Shown one piece after another: positions 16,501-27,700 of a stretch of 31,604 nt of DNA (position 1 is its first letter; each line of letters opens with the position of its first letter). The notes beneath the pieces were generated by a model. The model did no database searches. It was not told the origin of the DNA and saw only the letters and a program-made list of their open reading frames with translations. A program made the translations under genes and the position numbers. This stretch comes from Candidatus Thalassarchaeaceae archaeon (lineage in GTDB: Archaea > Thermoplasmatota > Poseidoniia > Poseidoniales > Thalassarchaeaceae): assembly GCA_030745885.1 (NCBI GenBank), contig JASLNR010000051.1, forward strand, positions 1 to 31,604. Reading direction: 5' to 3'.

Positions 16501-17300
16501 AAACCGGGGGTAATGGCGTGCATGCCGATCCACAAGTTGGAGGCCGCGATTCCAAGCGATGCTAGGTTCCCCGACTCTCTGTGCAGAGCAAGTCCGTGGA
16601 GCAACAGGGTCGCAATAAGGATCATTCCAGCTACGCCCTCCTCTCCCAGAACCGAACCCGTCGTCGATCCGATGGCTAGTAGGACCAGAGTCGACTGCGC
16701 GGCGATGGCATCGTGATCGTGCCTGTAGGCAGCATAGACGTTCGCGCCAACAAGCAGTAAGAGCGCTATGCCGAGCCAGGCATCGCTACCGATAATGCCC
16801 CAATGCCTAAGCTCGATAGCCAACCCGTACAGGACCTTCATCGAGATGACAACCCAAGTGACGCCGAGCAGCGTCATGTTCTTCCTAGGGACCCACAACT
16901 CGCCGAATGCGAATCCTACCGCAGCCAGCAGAATAAGCGCAATCGTTCCCGGAACTGGGTCGAAGGTTGAGCCAACTTGGATGCTGATTGCGCTGTAGAC
17001 AACTATCATGGATGCCATAAGCATCCAATTGACACGCCCCTCACCCTCGATTGATAACTCTGTGACTAGATCCCTATCGGGTGCTGAGATGACCGCCCCA
17101 TCGGCTTGGACCGCTCCCGGAGCGTCGGCCCCAATCTCTGTGAACGGATCGAAGACGGCCCCAATCGCCTCGTCCTCTTCACGGGCCTTCCTAGATTCTA
17201 TGCCGCGATCCTCGAAATCGATGTCGCCGATGTCCACTCCGGATGAACGCTTGAACGCGCGTTCCCGGATGATTCGGTCGTCCGGCTCGTTATCAGCCAT
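13563..17300 (-). CDS. Very large polytopic membrane protein, function unknown
   Basis: 1245 residues. The first 90 are hydrophilic and charged (RIIRERAFKRSSGVDIGD..., FEDRGIESRKAREEDEAIGA). From about 92 to the end I count roughly 35 hydrophobic segments of membrane-helix length separated by very short loops. One longer hydrophilic loop at about 780-850 (RAELRSIAKRDSILSS, KVAEMKEIRRKMREA) splits the protein into about 24 and about 13 helices. No catalytic or transport motif is recognised; the architecture of many helices with a charged head recalls DUF2339-type proteins, but no sequence match was established. The ATG follows a purine-rich GGAAGAACG. It diverges from pckA over a 128-base gap, and the FKBP-like gene follows on the same strand. 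The frame is intact throughout. Confidence 0.93.
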   Translation of the reverse strand: MADNEPDDRIIRERAFKRSSGVDIGDIDFEDRGIESRKAREEDEAIGAVFDPFTEIGADAPGAVQADGAVISAPDRDLVTELSIEGEGRVNWMLMASMIVVYSAISIQVGSTFDPVPGTIALILLAAVGFAFGELWVPRKNMTLLGVTWVVISMKVLYGLAIELRHWGIIGSDAWLGIALLLLVGANVYAAYRHDHDAIAAQSTLVLLAIGSTTGSVLGEEGVAGMILIATLLLHGLALHRESGNLASLGIAASNLWIGMHAITPGFEIAQLRVVQLDSPLLLFLLLMVVTALNATMAARFARKENWFSSGFEAVGLGKPGLWGVSISLGMIGALLAVAANRDDLGYALGMVTFLGGAFGGSYLVVRGVDRERVSAPLLVSAFILSVILLAGDNVEDLLNLTSYQVFTILGAASTGFVILRDQKSVTDRVLWIGAVAILIMLVLLVPTESSEAGGDGGVLLLSLLSALHIGTAILALNRESPSLSGITVLLPWTWVLLEEALQETIRTVLLANDISDPGGIIDLDPIPLALYLCLASILLCLVNVRMGHRGVNLADRFLGITEVSASIRDSGALQLWSLGLWLPVITILFMAQFGGFTAITILVVLALLGGLHVGAEILGYRPGQPEQIMGILAFAVIVVQWRHGLDEALMGILCLSISPLLFGRDDEGRFTFGMVLMSLPILVAMSGREASLILEDTASVPNPGIGLAAVLCTAVLLAAYLPMSEKMEKIIKPATSTLLLLVITIVLSLESGNQYLNISSIGMFAVTSVWLIARGEIRAELRSIAKRDSILSSVTGEGDSVRDSTLEQGTIRKFNPKVAEMKEIRRKMREASETDDMGELLTTDASHRPVVGLAVLAIVLGSTVLYAGIFGDNQDSWPLFLIASGSFSSLIVLLVRNRTRGLELELPHIMGMEVPIALTICGLVTALVTAHVIPPGSSNIVLLDMAVVSVLILVLVLISLVHQENLLERIPIAIDWLVLPILASRIIGFLVIGSLPPPLFVNPFEGDSLEWRGPWYLLEVLLTLCVAGNFWIDERRAKLGRGDGPDGMGIGFRCFAIVLLSFGPAGLLAVLSASFRSWKLARPSGLGLALPSGVLAVLAVGTWNDAVLDLVPGFVFILGMSLIALCGLTVPLRAETWTMTLAVDGHLFVVSGALAMGFIDEIPMPILLTVMSTVVWVVGILQLRKALRIWGLVDLITAILCAIVFVSSELSQPSNLLISLTVLALELGIVAWLGLANQEDLAKD

Positions 17301-17428
17301 CGTTCTTCCAACGAGGCTTACATGGCATAATCACATCCCCTCCCGGAGCACAGAAGGTCGCTAGTACCGACTTCATCAAAACAAACCATTGTCCCGCAAC
17401 GCTTGAAGGTAGAACCCCTCCACCCCCT

Positions 17429-19051
17429 ATGCGGAGGACATCCAGTTTGCAGGGTTCCTCACAGGGATCTGCGGTGCAGTTGTCAGCGCATGGCTTGAGT
17501 CCTAGGGGCGAGGTACGTTGGAACTTGGGCTGGGAAGAACTCCATTCCATTGCCGTCGAAAGAGGCGAGGCGAGACTCACCGCCCATGGGGTCCTCCTTA
17601 CCTCTACCGGCGAGCGTACCGGGCGTTCACCGAATGACAGGTTCATCGTCGACGAGCCCGGTCTGGCCGACGAAGTTTGGTGGGGCAAGGTCAACAAATC
17701 AACTGATTCCAAGACCTTCGACCACCTCCTCGGTATGGCCAGGGCACATCTAGACAATGCTGACCAACTGTTCGTCAAGGACGCATTCTGCGGAGCCGAC
17801 CCGAATTACAGAATGCCGGTCAGACTGGTTACGGAGAAGGCTTGGCATGCCGCCTTCATGCACAATATGTTCGTCAGGGCAGAGAGTGATGAATTGAATG
17901 CACACGACCCGGAGTTCACAATCCTTCACGCCCCCGATCTGAAGGCGAGCCCAAAGCGTGACGGCACCCAATCCGATGCATTCGTGATACTGGCTTTGGA
18001 CAGGGGCCTGGTCATCATCGGAGGGACCCATTACGCTGGTGAGATCAAGAAGGCTATCTTCACCATCATGAATCACATTCTTCCTCTCAAGGAGATCTTG
18101 CCGATGCACTGCTCGGCGAATACGGATAATGAAAACTCAGCTTTGTTCTTTGGGCTCTCTGGTACCGGCAAGACAACCCTGTCCGCTGACTCCAGAAGAG
18201 CACTGGTCGGTGACGACGAGCACGGTTGGTCCGACGATGGAATATTCAACTTCGAGGGCGGTTGCTACGCCAAACTGATCGACCTGTCCCAGGAAGACGA
18301 ACCAGCCATCTATGCAACCACGCAGATTCCAGGCTCTATTCTGGAGAACGTCGTGCTTAACGCGGATGGCACACCAGATTTCACGAACGACTCGCTCACA
18401 CAGAATACCAGGGGCTCCTATCCCATTGAGTTCATCGAGAACAGGACGCCGGATTCGATGGCAGGCCATCCGAAGGACGTCGTGTTCCTTACCTGCGACG
18501 CCTTTGGGGCTCTCCCGCCCCTGTCGCGCCTGACTCCCGAACAGGCTGCGTATCATTTCATCTCAGGATACACCGCCAAGGTAGCTGGTACCGAGGTCGG
18601 CATCAACGAGCCGCAAGCTACGTTTTCCACTTGTTTCGGCGCCCCCTTCATGCCACGGCACCCAGGAGTATACGCCAACCTGCTTTCTGCTAAGATCAAG
18701 AGGCACGACGCAAAGTGCTGGTTAATCAACACTGGCTGGGTTGCCGGTGGATATGGCAACAGCAGCCGTATCAAGATCAAGTGGACGAGGGCGCTACTGA
18801 ACGCGGCCCTGAACGGTGACCTTGATGATGTCGTTTTTGTAAAAGACGAACGCTTCGGATTCTCCGTACCCTCCACTTGCGAGGGAGTGCCCGATAGGAT
18901 CCTAAGTCCTCGTGAGACTTGGCATGACAAGGGGAAGTTTGACAACGTCGCGAACCTGCTCGCGCAGATGTTCATCGAGAACTTCGAGCAGTATGCATCA
19001 GGCTGCAGCGATGCGGTACTGGGAGCCGGTCCTAGGCCCCTAGTCGATTAG
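17429..19051 (+). CDS. pckA: Phosphoenolpyruvate carboxykinase (ATP)
   Basis: Interconverts oxaloacetate + ATP and PEP + CO2 + ADP, the entry to gluconeogenesis. 540 residues, the usual size. Substrate and metal site elements: STGERTGRSPNDRFIV (about 53-68), GGTHYAGEIKKAIF (Lys and His metal ligands), the P-loop GLSGTGKTTLSAD (from 242), DDEHGW and FNFEGGCYAK (from about 274), NTRGSYPIEFI and YHFISGYTAKVAGTE. These identify the ATP-type enzyme, not the unrelated-length GTP type common in many archaea. The N-terminal first 25 residues (MRRTSSLQGSSQGSAV...) are weakly conserved, so a slightly later start is possible. It converges on the malic enzyme gene with a 12-base overlap of the 3' ends. 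Confidence 0.97.
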   Translation: MRRTSSLQGSSQGSAVQLSAHGLSPRGEVRWNLGWEELHSIAVERGEARLTAHGVLLTSTGERTGRSPNDRFIVDEPGLADEVWWGKVNKSTDSKTFDHLLGMARAHLDNADQLFVKDAFCGADPNYRMPVRLVTEKAWHAAFMHNMFVRAESDELNAHDPEFTILHAPDLKASPKRDGTQSDAFVILALDRGLVIIGGTHYAGEIKKAIFTIMNHILPLKEILPMHCSANTDNENSALFFGLSGTGKTTLSADSRRALVGDDEHGWSDDGIFNFEGGCYAKLIDLSQEDEPAIYATTQIPGSILENVVLNADGTPDFTNDSLTQNTRGSYPIEFIENRTPDSMAGHPKDVVFLTCDAFGALPPLSRLTPEQAAYHFISGYTAKVAGTEVGINEPQATFSTCFGAPFMPRHPGVYANLLSAKIKRHDAKCWLINTGWVAGGYGNSSRIKIKWTRALLNAALNGDLDDVVFVKDERFGFSVPSTCEGVPDRILSPRETWHDKGKFDNVANLLAQMFIENFEQYASGCSDAVLGAGPRPLVD

Positions 19052-21361
19052 CCTCTGTTTGGATTCGCGTTGCGCGTCCACAGCGCAAATGGCTGCCATG
19101 TGAACGACATCTCGAACACTATCACGCCTCTGCAGAACGTGGGCGGGTTTAGACAGGCCCTCTAGGATGGGGCCGGTCATCTCAGCACCGGCAATGCGCT
19201 GCAGAAGTTTGTAGGCGATGTTCGCAGAGGCGAGGTTAGGGCAGATTAGTACGTTTGCTGGACCTTTGAAGGACATGAAGGGGTAGTCCTCTTGAATTTC
19301 GGCTACCAAGGCGGTGTCCGCTTGCATGGGACCGTCAATCTCGAGACTGGGTTCCAACTTCCGAACAATCTCGATTGCTTCCTCGATTCTATCTGTCCGC
19401 AACTCGTCTGAGGTGCCGAAATTGGAGAACGAAAGCATCGCTACCTTGGGATTGACTCCGAACCTCCTTGCTACCTTCGAGGTCTGGATAGCAATCTCAG
19501 CTAGCGTCCTTGCGTCCGGGTAGATGTTGATGGTCGCATCCCCAATGAACAATAGTTGCCCGTTCACGATCATCATGTACATCCCAACAATCCTATGGGA
19601 ATCGGGGTCGGGACCGATAATCTGCAAGCATGGCCTCACAATGTCTGAATAATGATGCGATACACCGCCCAAGTATCCATCGGCATCACGCATTCGGACC
19701 ATCATTGGGGCGAAATAGGTCGTTGACCTGAGGAGACGAATCGCATCATCTTCCGTCAGTCCACGACGGCCACGCAACCTGTGCAGTTCCACGGCGTACT
19801 CATCACGCCTCCTAGGATCATATCTGACATCGATTGTTTGGCATTCGAACTCGAGACCAAGCTCTTCCTTGACCGACTCGATCCTTTCGACCTGACCAAG
19901 CAGGATCGGCTCGCAAATACCCTCAGCAATGCATTGTGATGCTGCCTTGATAATGGTCGGATCCTCGCCTTCACTGAAGACGATTCTCTGGACGTCGCGC
20001 TTGGCTTGGTTAATCACCCCTCTCATGATCGAACGAGTTAGACCAAGCCGCGCCTCGAGCTCTTCCCTATACGAGCCAATATCGAACTCATCCAAGGAGA
20101 GGCGGGAAACCCCCTCTTTAACCGCCGCTTCGGCAACCGCACTGGCTTCCCATATCAGGACCCTAGCATCGAATGGTTTTGGAATCAGGTACTCGGGACC
20201 AAACTGCATCTGTTCACCACCATAGGCTGAGAGCACATCATCGGGGACAGGCTCCTTTGCAAGGTGTGCCAAAGCCTTCGTAGCTGCCATCTTCATGCCC
20301 TCGGTGATTTCTGTGGCCCTCACGTCCAAGGCACCTCTGAAGATGTAAGGGAACCCTAGGACGTTGTTGATTTGGTTGGGATAGTCAGACCGACCAGTTG
20401 CTACAATCGCATCATCGCGAACACTGAGAACCTCTTCAGGTGTGATTTCTGGATCAGGGTTCGCTAGTGCGAAGATCAACGGTCGATCCGCCATCTTCTC
20501 TATCATTTCTGGAGCCAACAGTCCTCCCTTGGAAAGCCCTAGGAAGACGTCAGCACCCTCTATCGCTGAGGCGATGTCACCATCTTCGATATCCCTGGCA
20601 AACTCGGCCTTGTAATCGTTCAATTCGCCGTCTTTTTGGCGCTTGGTGGTGATAATGCCCCGCGAGTCAACCATGATCAAGTTCTGCGAATTCACCCCTA
20701 GCCTGACGTAATGCCTAGCGCACGAGATGGCCGATGCACCCGCTCCGAGAATCACGACCTTGACTTTGCTAAGGCTCTTCTCCACGATCTCGAGGCCGTT
20801 GAGAAGTGCGGCTCCTGAGATAATCGCGGTGCCGTGCTGGTCGTCGTGCATCACAGGTATGTCAAGCTCCTGCACTAGGCGTCGTTCGATCTCGAAGCAC
20901 TCAGGCGCCTTGATGTCCTCAAGGTTGATGCCACCGAAGGTCGGAGCAATCGCCTTCACGGCCTCGACGAATTGGTCGACGTCGACTCGATCCACCTCTA
21001 TGTCGAAGACGTTGATATCCGCGAACGCCTTGAATAGCAGCCCCTTCCCCTCCATCACGGGCTTGCCGGCCAAAGCCCCTATGTCCCCGAGGCCTAGGAC
21101 AGCCGTTCCGTTGCTTACAACAGCCACAAGATTGCCCTTGGAGGTGTATTTGTAGGCGTCTTCCGGGTTTGCTTGAATCTCCTCGCACGGATAGGCTACG
21201 CCAGGGGAGTAGGCCAGGGAAAGCTCGCGTTGCGTACTGTGGGGCTTGGTGGGCACGACAGTAATCTTCCCCGCAGGGTTGGATGAGTGGTAGTCGAGAG
21301 CGTCGTCACGCAGTCGCTTGTTGTCCAGAGGCCACACCTCGGGTGCTCCCGGCTGGACCAT
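19040..21361 (-). CDS. maeB: Malic enzyme with C-terminal phosphotransacetylase-like domain (MaeB type)
   Basis: Oxidatively decarboxylates malate to pyruvate, probably with NADP. 773 residues, the size of the two-domain MaeB enzymes. The catalytic Tyr is in [14 protein letters not shown] (49-62), the Lys in [18 protein letters not shown] (107-124) and the metal ligands in [14 protein letters not shown] and [10 protein letters not shown] (171-180). The dinucleotide fold has [17 protein letters not shown] (202-218). From about residue 440 ([32 protein letters not shown]) the rest resembles phosphate acetyltransferase; in this family that part is regulatory, usually acetyl-CoA sensing, and not normally catalytic. 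The start ATG follows TAGGAG. It is divergent from the giant surface protein and converges on pckA. The architecture is bacterial in style. Confidence 0.96.
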   Translation of the reverse strand: MVQPGAPEVWPLDNKRLRDDALDYHSSNPAGKITVVPTKPHSTQRELSLAYSPGVAYPCEEIQANPEDAYKYTSKGNLVAVVSNGTAVLGLGDIGALAGKPVMEGKGLLFKAFADINVFDIEVDRVDVDQFVEAVKAIAPTFGGINLEDIKAPECFEIERRLVQELDIPVMHDDQHGTAIISGAALLNGLEIVEKSLSKVKVVILGAGASAISCARHYVRLGVNSQNLIMVDSRGIITTKRQKDGELNDYKAEFARDIEDGDIASAIEGADVFLGLSKGGLLAPEMIEKMADRPLIFALANPDPEITPEEVLSVRDDAIVATGRSDYPNQINNVLGFPYIFRGALDVRATEITEGMKMAATKALAHLAKEPVPDDVLSAYGGEQMQFGPEYLIPKPFDARVLIWEASAVAEAAVKEGVSRLSLDEFDIGSYREELEARLGLTRSIMRGVINQAKRDVQRIVFSEGEDPTIIKAASQCIAEGICEPILLGQVERIESVKEELGLEFECQTIDVRYDPRRRDEYAVELHRLRGRRGLTEDDAIRLLRSTTYFAPMMVRMRDADGYLGGVSHHYSDIVRPCLQIIGPDPDSHRIVGMYMMIVNGQLLFIGDATINIYPDARTLAEIAIQTSKVARRFGVNPKVAMLSFSNFGTSDELRTDRIEEAIEIVRKLEPSLEIDGPMQADTALVAEIQEDYPFMSFKGPANVLICPNLASANIAYKLLQRIAGAEMTGPILEGLSKPAHVLQRRDSVRDVVHMAAICAVDAQRESKQRLID

Positions 21362-21759
21362 CTCCTATGATGCTATCCTATCCAATCTAGGGTCATTATC
21401 GGCCCTTCGTACCTTGAAATGCCCCCCTTTTCATTTACTCACTGTGACTCAGGTTTTCCTACATGGGATGTTATACCGTGGTGAACGGCTACCTCAAACC
21501 TCATCAATTGCGCGGGATTGCGTGATTTTTCACTGGTTTTATCACAATTTGGACGATTATTGATTTGGCATTGCAATCCAAAAGGGCTTCATTGCTTCAA
21601 AAATGAACATATTATGGATTCGCCAGTATGATGGCCCAAATTGCTTTCGACGCGCTCCGATTCCGATAATATTAGTGTTACAAGCTTGGGCGGGATGGTG
21701 AGCAGCACGCAGACGTTTACCCATACCTTTCATAAATTGCACAATGAGGGGTTCGCTTC
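21362..21759. other. AT-rich divergent intergenic region between maeB and the giant surface protein
   Basis: 398 bases without a convincing gene, clearly richer in A+T than its neighbours from about 21500 onward. It contains GTGAT and ATCAC as inverted arms around a T-rich centre (about 21521-21544). It also contains an 8-base palindrome ATTGCAAT at 21570-21577 flanked by TTTGG and CCAAA, and TATA-like stretches near 21606-21614 and 21668-21674. These could be operator or promoter elements for the 8.6-kb gene to the right. A 61-codon minus-strand frame (21557-21742) lies here but shows no supporting feature. Confidence 0.4.
21731..21738 (+). promoter_or_regulatory. Probable TATA box for the giant surface protein
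   Basis: CATAAATT preceded by ACCTTT. It lies about 28 bases before the GTG at 21760 and 34 before the ATG at 21766, so transcription would begin at or just before the start codon. That is consistent with a leaderless mRNA, and no Shine-Dalgarno sequence is close to the start. Confidence 0.45.
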
Positions 21760-24700
21760 GTGTCTATGGACTTAGGTTCGTCGAGCGGCAGGCGTAGCGG
21801 TTATGCGGTGTCCTTGGTTTTCCTGATGCTTTTGCTTCCTTGGTGCTCCATGGCCACTTCTGGAACTGAGTTCTTAGGTAGCTTCGACGACACCTCCCAA
21901 CAGAGGTCAGTGACCTCGAGGTCATGGGGCGTCAATGGGACCAACGACACCGGCTGGATCGAATTGGTCGCAGATGGAGCGGACCCGGGAAACGGCACCC
22001 CTGCGTATGGGGATCTGATGCTCGAATTCGCCCCAGGGGCTGTGATTGAAAATCTGACCTTCGAAATCGCCGTAAATGGGAGTGATGGATATTGGGCCAA
22101 TCAGCCGCAACTGAGCCTGATGAATACCCAGACCGAGATTCTCGACTGGGGGGGAATGGGCGATCTAGGCCGTCAGAATGACTTCCTCGATAACCCACCT
22201 ACCCTTATCGACGGTGTCCTCGACACCTCGCTCAAGCCGAATTCGATAAGCGACGCGTCTTGGCAGCTGCCCACTGGCATTGAGATTACCGACCTTGTAA
22301 TAGAGGCACTAAGGCCCGTCGATCCCAAGCTCTCGTTGACCCCACTTACGGTGACGATACACGATAGCGCGTTCAATCCGTTTGATGGAAGGCTGTACCT
22401 ACTGGTGGACGATGACCTACTGCATCTGGATGAAAACGCGAACAAACGCATTATCGACATCCAGCAGAATGTCGCTGGTCGCAGCCTAGTCACCGATGGC
22501 AGTCGTGATGCCCTCTACATGGGGACCGCTGACGGGGGTGTCCATGCCATGCGGATTTCCGACTCCACTACCATAGAAGATTTTCCCCTCGATGTCAACA
22601 ACACAAACTCAGACCCGATTCTGGCTATGGCGGTTGACATTCACGGAGTTTTGTGGTCAGCGACTGAGTGCGGCTTGCACTACCTCATGCCGAGCGAGGG
22701 CTCCTTCTGGTATTCTGAGGACTTCTGTCTGGGGAACGAAACCGAGAACCCTGTCGACATTCTGGTCGAAGGCCGCAGAATCTACCTCGCCACCGAGGGC
22801 CACGGCGTCCATGTCATCAATTACAATATCTCAACTCCGGGCTCTGTAAAGCCGCTTACTATCGACAGCCACAGCGTGTGGGACACGTCCGATTACCTAT
22901 CGGGCGACTCGATTGCTGACTTGGCAATCGCCGAAGATATCCTTTACATCGCCACCTCCGACTCGGGAATCGATCGCATCGACCTCTCTTCTTCCTCTTG
23001 GCTGGGTTCTTGGACCTCTAACAACTGGCTCGTGTCCGACACCGTCGTCGGTCTGGCTGTGGCCCCAGGATGGCTTTACATTCTCGGTGCCGAGCAGGTT
23101 CAGGCATACGACACGAACATCCTGCTGTTCCGCTCCGGTCACACTCTCTCTGACATCGGGCTGACCGGATCGGGAGCCTCAATCAGTGCCTGGCCCGGAG
23201 ATCTGGAAAGGGCCCCAGCCTCATCGATGGCTCTTGTCGGAGATGCTTCTGGAACGCTTGGGAGGTTGCTCGGGGAGAGCCCCGATGGCTCCATGATCGT
23301 GGTAAGCAGCCCCTCGATCGATGACGCCGAAGTCACCGCAATCATTGATGATGGTCAGCAGGGGGAGTTTTGGATTGCATCTGGTAGCATCATCAATATC
23401 ATGGACAAGAGGGACGGCGTTTGGAAGGCGCCAATTGACCTCACCGACCATGTTTCCAATCCCGGATCAATCACAGAGATCACCCAGGATGACGATGGCT
23501 GGGTGTGGGTAGGAACCACGGGCCACGGAGCCCTGAGGTTCAGCAATGTTGACGCATCATTCTTTGGCTACATCCAGGGACTCAACTCCCTCCACGTTAC
23601 CAGTATGGATTTTGATGCTAACAACGATATCCTAGTCATTGGCCATCAAGAGTCGGGCATATCCCTCTACTCCACAGGCGCTGAGTCAGTCATCGAAATT
23701 TTCACTACCTCTAACGGCCTGGACTCCGACTCGATCAGGGACGTTGCAACTAGGTTTGGCGTGGCTTACATCGCCACGCAGGAGGAAGGCGTGATGCGAA
23801 TTGATTTGAGCGGCCCGACGATAATCGGATCATGGCAGTCTCTGGGGGCCGACAACCTCGAACAAACTCCGGTGGCTGTTGATGGCGACACCATCTACCT
23901 CGGGCTTACCGGGCTGGGCGTTCTCATTATCGACAGACTGACGAAGGACATCATCGACCTCTGGACCCCAGACGACCAGAACGGAATCCCCGATGCCGAT
24001 GTCAACACCCTTGCAACTGACTACTATGGCGGGCTGCTTGTGGGCTCAGAGGTCCAGAACACTGGAGCCGGTAGCAACGGCGGTATAGCACGTTGGGACG
24101 GCTCAAGTTGGGAGCTCCTGCCGACCAGCATCCCCGGGTGGGGAAACGATCCCTTCGAGTTCTATGACGTCACAAGCGATGCCAGCGGCATCTACGCCGG
24201 CACGAACAGAGGAGCATGCATGTGGAACTGGGCCTCCGGCGCTCAGACGTCGATAACTCTGGAAGAGTGTTGGAGTACCGGTGGTCAGGGCGGTGGCGGC
24301 GGTGGCGGCTCAGGCATGCCCTCCCGTTGGGTCATCTCCGTGGATGTCATCGGAACCGACCGACTGTATGCCGGAACAACCGAGGGCGCAGCCGTGATCA
24401 ACACGGCAAACGGTACTGTGATCGACGTCTGGACAGCTGGCGATGATACTGAGAGGGCTAGGGTCGTGAAATTTGGTGACATTGTATATCTGGGCTTCGA
24501 GAACATCGGTATCGCCCGCTACAATCTCACTTCTCGCGAGTGGCTGCCCGCTTGGGATGGCACGCAGGGCATCATCAGCGACGATGATATTACCACCCTG
24601 ATCAAAGGGCTCGAGGAGGGAACCATCTGGGCCGGGGGCGATTCCGGGCTCACTCTGATTGACGTGGTCAACGAGGCGGTACTGATTCAGTGGAATCGGG

Positions 24701-27700
24701 GCTCGAACCAGAACGGACCGACCCTGCCGGACTATCCACCCGCGGAGACGGTCATAATAGACCAAATCATGTACTATTCACCTCAGCGGGCCGGTTCCTG
24801 GAGTTCCAGGGACGAGATCCACAGGATCAACCTGAACAACAATTCCAGCCTCCCCGCTATAGACGCGGGAAATCGTCTGGGGTACAATGGGGTTATCCAT
24901 GGTGTGGGTCACGTCGGTGACGAACTATGGATTGGCGTTCGCCAGACCTCCAGTTGGGGCGGCGGTGGGGACGATGGAACGATTCTGAGGTGGAATGCGT
25001 CATCCGGATCTTGGAACCCGAATTTGGAGACCATCGGCGAAGTCGGACGCGTCAACGCACGATACCTCGGTGACTGCTTCCCCCTCACTAGTACCTGCGA
25101 GCTTTGGGTGGCCTACGGCGATAACATCCTCCGGAGGTTCTCTGCTGGAAATATGACGTTGTTAAACCAGTGGAACGACGTAGATGGAAGGATTAGGGGA
25201 ATGGTCGAGTACGACGGAGAGTACCTTTTCGCCAGCATGAACGGAATCCTTAGGTGGAATCCCGACAATGAATCGTGGCTGTCATCATGGCTTCCTGGAG
25301 ACGGCCTTCCCGAGGAAGCAGAGCTCGACTTCTACTCGATGGCTGTCGTCGGCGACGATCTGTGGGCCAGTTCGGGAAACCGAAACGACGGACTGGTAAT
25401 GAGGCTATCAGGAAACAACAGCAATTGGTCGACGTGGGAGGTCAACACTGACGAGATTCCCGATGGTTACGGTGCAGACATATTGCTGTGCAATGACATC
25501 GTCCACATTGCCATCGGATTCGAATCTTGGCAATGGTGGGTAGATGGCGGCGGGGTCGCTAGATTCGACCTTGCAGACAACGATGGGGACGGCATCTCCA
25601 ACGAGTGGATTGATCCATTCATTGAGGACAACTCTAACATTGGCGACAGGGACGCTAGGGCGCTTGCTTGCGACGAGGCCAATGACATCCTGTACATTGG
25701 ATTCGACATAGAGGACCATGGCATAGACCGCTTCAACTACAACTCCAACAACTTCATCGCCACCCTGACACCCGATCGAGGAGTCTCAGCAGCCAAGGTC
25801 TTCCCCGGAGGCATGCTGCACGACGACAACGTTCTCCTCGTCGCCCACTATGACGGCCCAGGAGGAATCACCCGAGTCATAACCTCGGGAACCGCTGCCT
25901 CAAACGGCCAGATTCTCGGGTCCGGAATGGATGCATGCTCCATAGTGCGCGCTCCCTCCGAGAGCTCTAGGGCCTATGCGATAGGCAGATCGGGGGATAC
26001 CTCGGGCATCAACAGGGTCGATCGCCTTGACAGCACCGGTCTGATTGAGGGGGGATTCGACGCGTTGGTCGGCCTCCCCTCTGGAATAGTCCACGAGATG
26101 ATTTCCAACGGTACCCACGTATGGGTGACGGTGGGGTCCGGGCCCAACTCATTCCTAGGCTCAACAATCCTTCAAGGCGAACTGCTGGAGAACGGATCGG
26201 TCAACTGGCAGTACGGCTTCGACACCCAGTTCGAGGCGATAAATGAGATACTCCTTGGGGATGGTGAGATTTGGCTTTCGACTCTCGGGGGCGGCATATG
26301 GTCAGTCAATCTGAGTCAGAGAATCTTCGAATCCACGCCTATGGCCCTCCATAACCAGATGGACGGGTTGCTGATGGATGGGGACAAGATGTATGTTGGA
26401 CTGGTGGGCTTCGATGGAAGCTCGGCCGGATACCAGGCCTTCAACCTCGATAGCAGGTCGTGGGGCCACGGCAGCCTGATTGCAGGTCTGCCGAGCAATA
26501 TAGTCACCGACTTCGTCGAATACGAAGATCACATCTTAGTGTCCACCCATGGCGGAATCGGTCTTTGGAACACCTCCAGGTCTGACTGGGACGATCCCAT
26601 CACCACCGTCGATGGACTTCCCTCGCCCATCATCGACCATCTCTTCGTCCCACCATCGCCATTGATGGGCAATGGCATGGTCCTAACCGGGGGCCCAACG
26701 GGGCTCAACGTGCTAGACCAGAACCTCTCAATCGTTGGCTCCATCCGCAGAGCGGACGGCTTGGTGGGTAATGCCGTTGCGGGAATCGTCTACGCAGAGG
26801 CAGTGATCAGGCAGGTCAACGACACATCGACCGGCACCTCCGTGACTCTCCACCATGACGCCGCTCTGTTCATCTCGCACAACGGCCAAGGCTCGACTCG
26901 CCCCGGCGTCACGGCCTGGGATCTAGCCACCGACAGTGCGAACGGAACCTACAATATCGACATGATTCCAAGCAACGACGTTCGAGCAGTGGCCACCGAT
27001 GACTGGGGCGTGCACGTGGCGACCGCTGAGCAGCCTCTGGTTCACTGGAACGGGACTTCGATGATGATGGAGTCGGGGGCGGGGGCACGAGAGCTGCAGG
27101 CTTGGCCCATCATCGACCTTGCCACAGATGGAACGCACTTGGCCGCAATCTCATCCAACCACATCAGCGTGGTCAAGGTCGGTGGCGATCATGGGGTCAT
27201 CGCCGTCGGAGAACTGACCGGCGCTATCGGCGGCGATGCCAAAGATGGGGGGCTAGCGGCTCTCGGGAGTGATGGCCTGCGCGTGTTCCAACCTATGGAG
27301 ACACTCAATGAAATGCCAAGGGAGTTCCAGCGGAGGGCTCAGCCTCTTACCGCCGTCTTCGTGGACAGGACAATAGACATCACGGACACGACTCATCCCG
27401 GGATGTCCACGATCCTTGCTAGCCCCGACTCCCCAATGCTCATCCCGCTTCATCAGAACCAAGCCAACTCCTCGGAGATCCTGCTCTACCAGGGTGCTCT
27501 GACCCTAACGGCACGCCAGGGTGGTGCGTGGGTTTGGGCGAGCTCGACTCTGCTGAACTACACCGGCACATGGGACTTGGCGTCCTACGACTCAGCCATA
27601 CAGAATGCCTTCCAGACAGCCATCTTCAACACCCCACCCGGCTCCATGTCCTCGACGGTTCACCTTCAGTTGCAGTCTCCCTCGGACGGGCGCATCAAGG

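Noticed and set aside
21557..21742. 61-codon minus-strand frame in the maeB/giant-protein intergenic region
   Set aside because: Lies in AT-rich promoter-like DNA, overlaps the predicted TATA box for the giant gene, and shows no domain or ribosome-binding site.
24283..24320. Gly-rich stretch as a frameshift or assembly artefact in the giant gene
   Set aside because: The reading frame continues on both sides with the same repeat style; it looks like a genuine flexible loop.
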